From Epiperipatus broadwayi (Eukaryota; Onychophora; Udeonychophora; Euonychophora; Peripatidae): DNA of 64,000 bases. The translations under genes were made by a program, and so were the position numbers. Positions 61,440 to 64,000 of the stretch are shown piece by piece. The notes beneath the pieces were generated by a model. That model was given only the letters and a program-made list of their open reading frames with translations. It was not told the origin of the DNA and did not search any database. The number at the start of each line of letters is the position of its first letter. Position 1 is the first letter of the stretch. The DNA lies in NCBI GenBank assembly GCA_028023455.1, contig JAQFVV010012529.1, positions 2,916,001 to 2,980,000 on the forward strand, written 5' to 3'.

Positions 61440-62950
61440 GCATTAAATTTTGTAACTAACCTTTGTCAACTTTGTGACTGTCCTGATGAACCAGTCCTTC
61501 AAGCAGAGGGGAGAATACCATTGGCAGCATAGCCATTAATGATACCCATGGTCTTATCAGGCTACACAAAGCATAACATGATTACATTTCCTGACTGGCT
61601 TACCTAGACTGCTGGAACAAAAACCTACCATCCCAAGCATTTTATTTGTTTTGAGGATCAAACTCAGGTGCCAGCCAACTATATAGGTTATATATAGCTG
61701 GCATGCTCAGTCAACAGGCTCACCAATACAGTGTTTGAAATATACCAAGCTAGCTCATACTCTGACTCAGAGGTCCAGTGCCTTTTCATAAAATACACAG
61801 ATATTTATACACTAGTTTACTGGTGACACTGACAAGAGAAAGAGGGAGAATAGACCAAATAACAATTAAGCAACATTATTATTTATTTATGCACACATAT
61901 ATACTTAAAAATAATATAACATTTTATATAAGAAAATATACATGATGACTTTAGGATATAGTTACAATAGCCCTTCATTAAAGTTCATTTCATTTAAAAT
62001 CAAGAGTCTATTTAGTTACTTAAAGTATTTTTACCTAGGTTTTCATTTGTATGTATTTTTCAATCGGTTGGCCTTTTGGTTCCATCGATGGTTCCAGGGA
62101 TTGTTTTCATTTCTTTGACTTAACAATGGGAGAGAGAGTGTGGGGCAGTGTCTCCTTTAGGGCTAGGCATTCATTCTGGGTGGTGAGTATAGTTGATTTT
62201 AGCAGAGGACATTGGGACCTGAAGCCCAGCCAAATACTCCTATGGCTATCTAGCAATGCATGTTGTTAGTTCTGCAGCTTCTGCATTGATGTTGGCCACA
62301 GCAGTAATTGACTGGCTTACTACTATGTTTACAGTTTTGAATATCTGGATCTCTGGTTGTTTGGATTCTCAATGAAAAACTCTGAGCCTGCAGTCTGTCC
62401 AAACTGAATAATAATAACCAGCTGCAATTTTTATACTCTTTCTTTCTCATTGTTTTTAATTTCTTATCATTATTTTTAATTTTGTTTTCTTAATTAAATT
62501 TACATTTTTGTTTAATTTTTATATTTCGTTTTATCTAATCTTTTTTTTAGATTAATCTACTATCTCGTTGATTGTTTAAATGGTTTAATTAATTCAATTG
62601 TTAGTTTTCCCTTTTTTTTATCAACCAGTAATCTTTTAAACTAATTACATTTTTGAAAGTTTTCCTTTCTACAAATTAATTTCTATTGTTTTTACATTTG
62701 CTTACTTTTTTAGACATTTTATTATTTTAATCGATAAAAAAGGAGATAGTTTTATATATTTTTACTTTAGATTTTTCCCCCACCTGCTTTTAATACTAAA
62801 AAAACTTCATTCTATTTTAAAAGATAAATATGACACAATCTTTTGCTTTTGCAAAATTATATTTCTTATAACAAAAAAAAAACTGTTCTAAAACATATTA
62901 CTTTTTTTTTTCTATTTTCATTTCTATTAATAATTTAATCATTTATTTTT
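61440..62950. mobile_element. Unidentified insertion of about 1.5 kb inside PLE copy 2
   Basis: PLE coding sense is continuous up to about 62,960 and from about 61,440, but absent between. The region is richer in GC at 61,480-61,780 and 62,080-62,410, then ends in 500 bp of T-rich sequence. No ORF homology was recognised and termini could not be defined. Confidence 0.45.
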
Positions 62951-64000
62951 AAATTTTAAATATATAATGCTGGTATATATGTTTGTTTTGTAACATATAT
63001 CTTGCTACTATTACAATATATATGGCTATTCATTAACATAAACCTATTGCCTTTAACTTCCTTCATACAAATAATGTTTTTCTCTTTCAACAGCAATCTG
63101 AAGTTATTAATCATTTTATACCAATCCTTAGTCTTTGTAAAATAATAACTATCCTTTAATAATGGGGTACTTTGCTTAATCACATCTTCCCTCTCCTCAG
63201 AAAACTCATACAGTCTCAATATCTGCAATATTCTTCATATATTTGGATCTTTCCAAACACCAACAACAAATTCAGGACCATATTCCAATAAAGATTTAAA
63301 TTTCATTGACAAATTTACATTTGATAAAATTCACAAAATTATCTTGCACTTTATTATAAATTATTACATTTTATTTTTCTGCTAAAAATGTAAATTTATT
63401 ATCAAATTTACACTGTAAAAACATTTGTAATCCTTTACATCTATTAACTATATCATTCGATATCAAATAAAAATCATAACATTTTTCTTTTCCTTGCAAT
63501 ATTTAAATATAATTGTTTTTTTTTTTTTTTACAATCTTTTACAATAAACTTTAATAATATAATTCTCATTAAACCCATAGCTTTTTTCCTTTTATGAATA
63601 GACGGATTAATAACCACATTGCAACAGTTCAGAAAAACTTTAAACTTCATGCACTCTTTAAGAACTTTAACTGCTCTCCAATTTTAACAATAACTTCAGG
63701 GCCTCCACATACCTCCAATCATATTGAGAATCCATAATTATACTATTGAATAATAAATAAATAACAATAACTCTGTCAAATAATGTAAATTATTGTACTC
63801 ATATAAAATGTGACAACCAGAGCAGAAAAATTAAAAAAATATTAAACACTAATATTATTTTGCCATGCACTTTTTAGTACCGTGTATCAGAGTCGTGGTG
63901 ATATATTGGAACTGAATGGTTAATCTTCCAGTGCGTGCTCAATAGAACACTAGTGTTACACTGATTGATAATATTATTTGACTTAGCAATAAACCAAGCC

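Larger units (their letters stand above)
39651..64000 (+). other. Next stonin intron, incomplete, more than 24 kb
   Basis: Begins at the GTAAAA donor. No later stonin exon was recognised. It is composed mostly of the transposable elements described below. Confidence 0.65.
59837..64000 (-). mobile_element. Penelope-like element copy 2 with two long direct repeats, inserted in an LTR
   Basis: Direct repeats of at least 250 bp begin TAATAAATAAATA at 59,837 and 63,751 (period 3,914), both continuing CTGTCAAATAATGTAAATTA and GTGACAACCAGAGCAGAAAA; the second runs off the window. Between them on the reverse strand: N-terminal FEFVVGVWKDPNI-like and KNIICMKEVKGNRFMLMNSH (63,290-63,030), RT segment APLRLMMDFGGCYYQKALQL (61,210-61,150), NGWPMELTINGIVCSLYI (60,870-60,820), YRRYVDVFMYG as the Y-x-DD box with one Asp lost (60,780-60,740), KKWISLAYVPPISMKLKNII (60,430-60,370), then a broken GIY-YIG domain (VVYSI ... 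NAIYYGE, 60,280-60,220) ending in KEAWFIAKSNN inside the repeat at 60,100. Inactive, but the terminal-repeat layout is preserved. Confidence 0.85.

Noticed and set aside
62051-62450. Open frames in the GC-richer part of the insert in PLE copy 2
   Set aside because: Short, on both strands, with no recognisable domains.
1-64000. CRISPR arrays, prokaryotic operons, rRNA genes
   Set aside because: No regularly spaced repeats, no ribosomal RNA sequence, and the introns and transposons show a metazoan genome.

Overview
This is a very AT-rich window of animal genomic DNA. The large size of the introns, the stoned/stonin gene and the repeat repertoire (RTE-type LINEs, Penelope-like elements, hAT, mariner, Ty3/gypsy-like LTR elements) point to a TE-rich invertebrate. 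An arthropod, perhaps a chelicerate, is my best guess, but only a guess.

One host gene is visible: a stonin / stoned-B endocytic adaptor on the + strand. A giant 3.96 kb exon (10,044-14,029) encodes the disordered NPF/DPF-rich N-terminus, the stonin homology domain and most of the mu-homology domain. It ends at a GTAAGT donor. The next exon (39,515-39,650) continues the mu-homology domain, so the intron between is about 25.5 kb. No further exon is recognised to the window end, so the following intron exceeds about 24 kb. The rest of the window is therefore intronic or 5' flank.

Layout. 1-10 kb: a LINE RT fragment, a family of inverted-repeat elements with tRNA-like ends (4.5-6.9 kb), and a second LINE relic. 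10-14 kb: stonin exon. 15.2-21.1 kb: an RTE-like LINE (- strand) carrying two nested insertions, a Penelope-like element and a short ribozyme-bearing retroelement. 22.9-26.2 kb: a hAT-like non-autonomous element and a large foldback. 26.5-30.5 kb: a complete but decayed hAT transposon with perfect 8-bp target duplication, itself interrupted by an 808-bp ribozyme-bearing element with a 12-bp target duplication. 32.5-34.4 kb: LINE relics. 39.5 kb: stonin exon. 40 kb: mariner-like relic. 41-43.4 kb: second hAT. 43.8-46.0 kb: two Penelope-like fragments head to head. 46.4-47.5 kb: second RTE copy. 47.5-50.7 kb: LTR retrotransposon with both LTRs. 52.9-53.4 kb: third ribozyme-family copy. 53.5-54.3 kb: third RTE copy. 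54.8-59.8 kb: another LTR retrotransposon. 59.8-64 kb: Penelope-like element with two long direct repeats, inserted in the LTR of the previous element.

The most interesting signal is a short, ORF-less repeat family (17.2, 28.6, 52.9 kb and a scrap at 34.3 kb). Its unit of about 456 bp contains a recognisable hammerhead-ribozyme core (CTGATGA ... GAAAC ... GTC) with a self-complementary ACTAGT stem III. It appears in a partial-inverted plus tandem arrangement with 12-bp target duplications, as expected of Penelope-related retrozymes. A second genome-level pattern is a set of exact or near-exact 20-55 bp tandem duplications, one of them in frame in the stonin exon.
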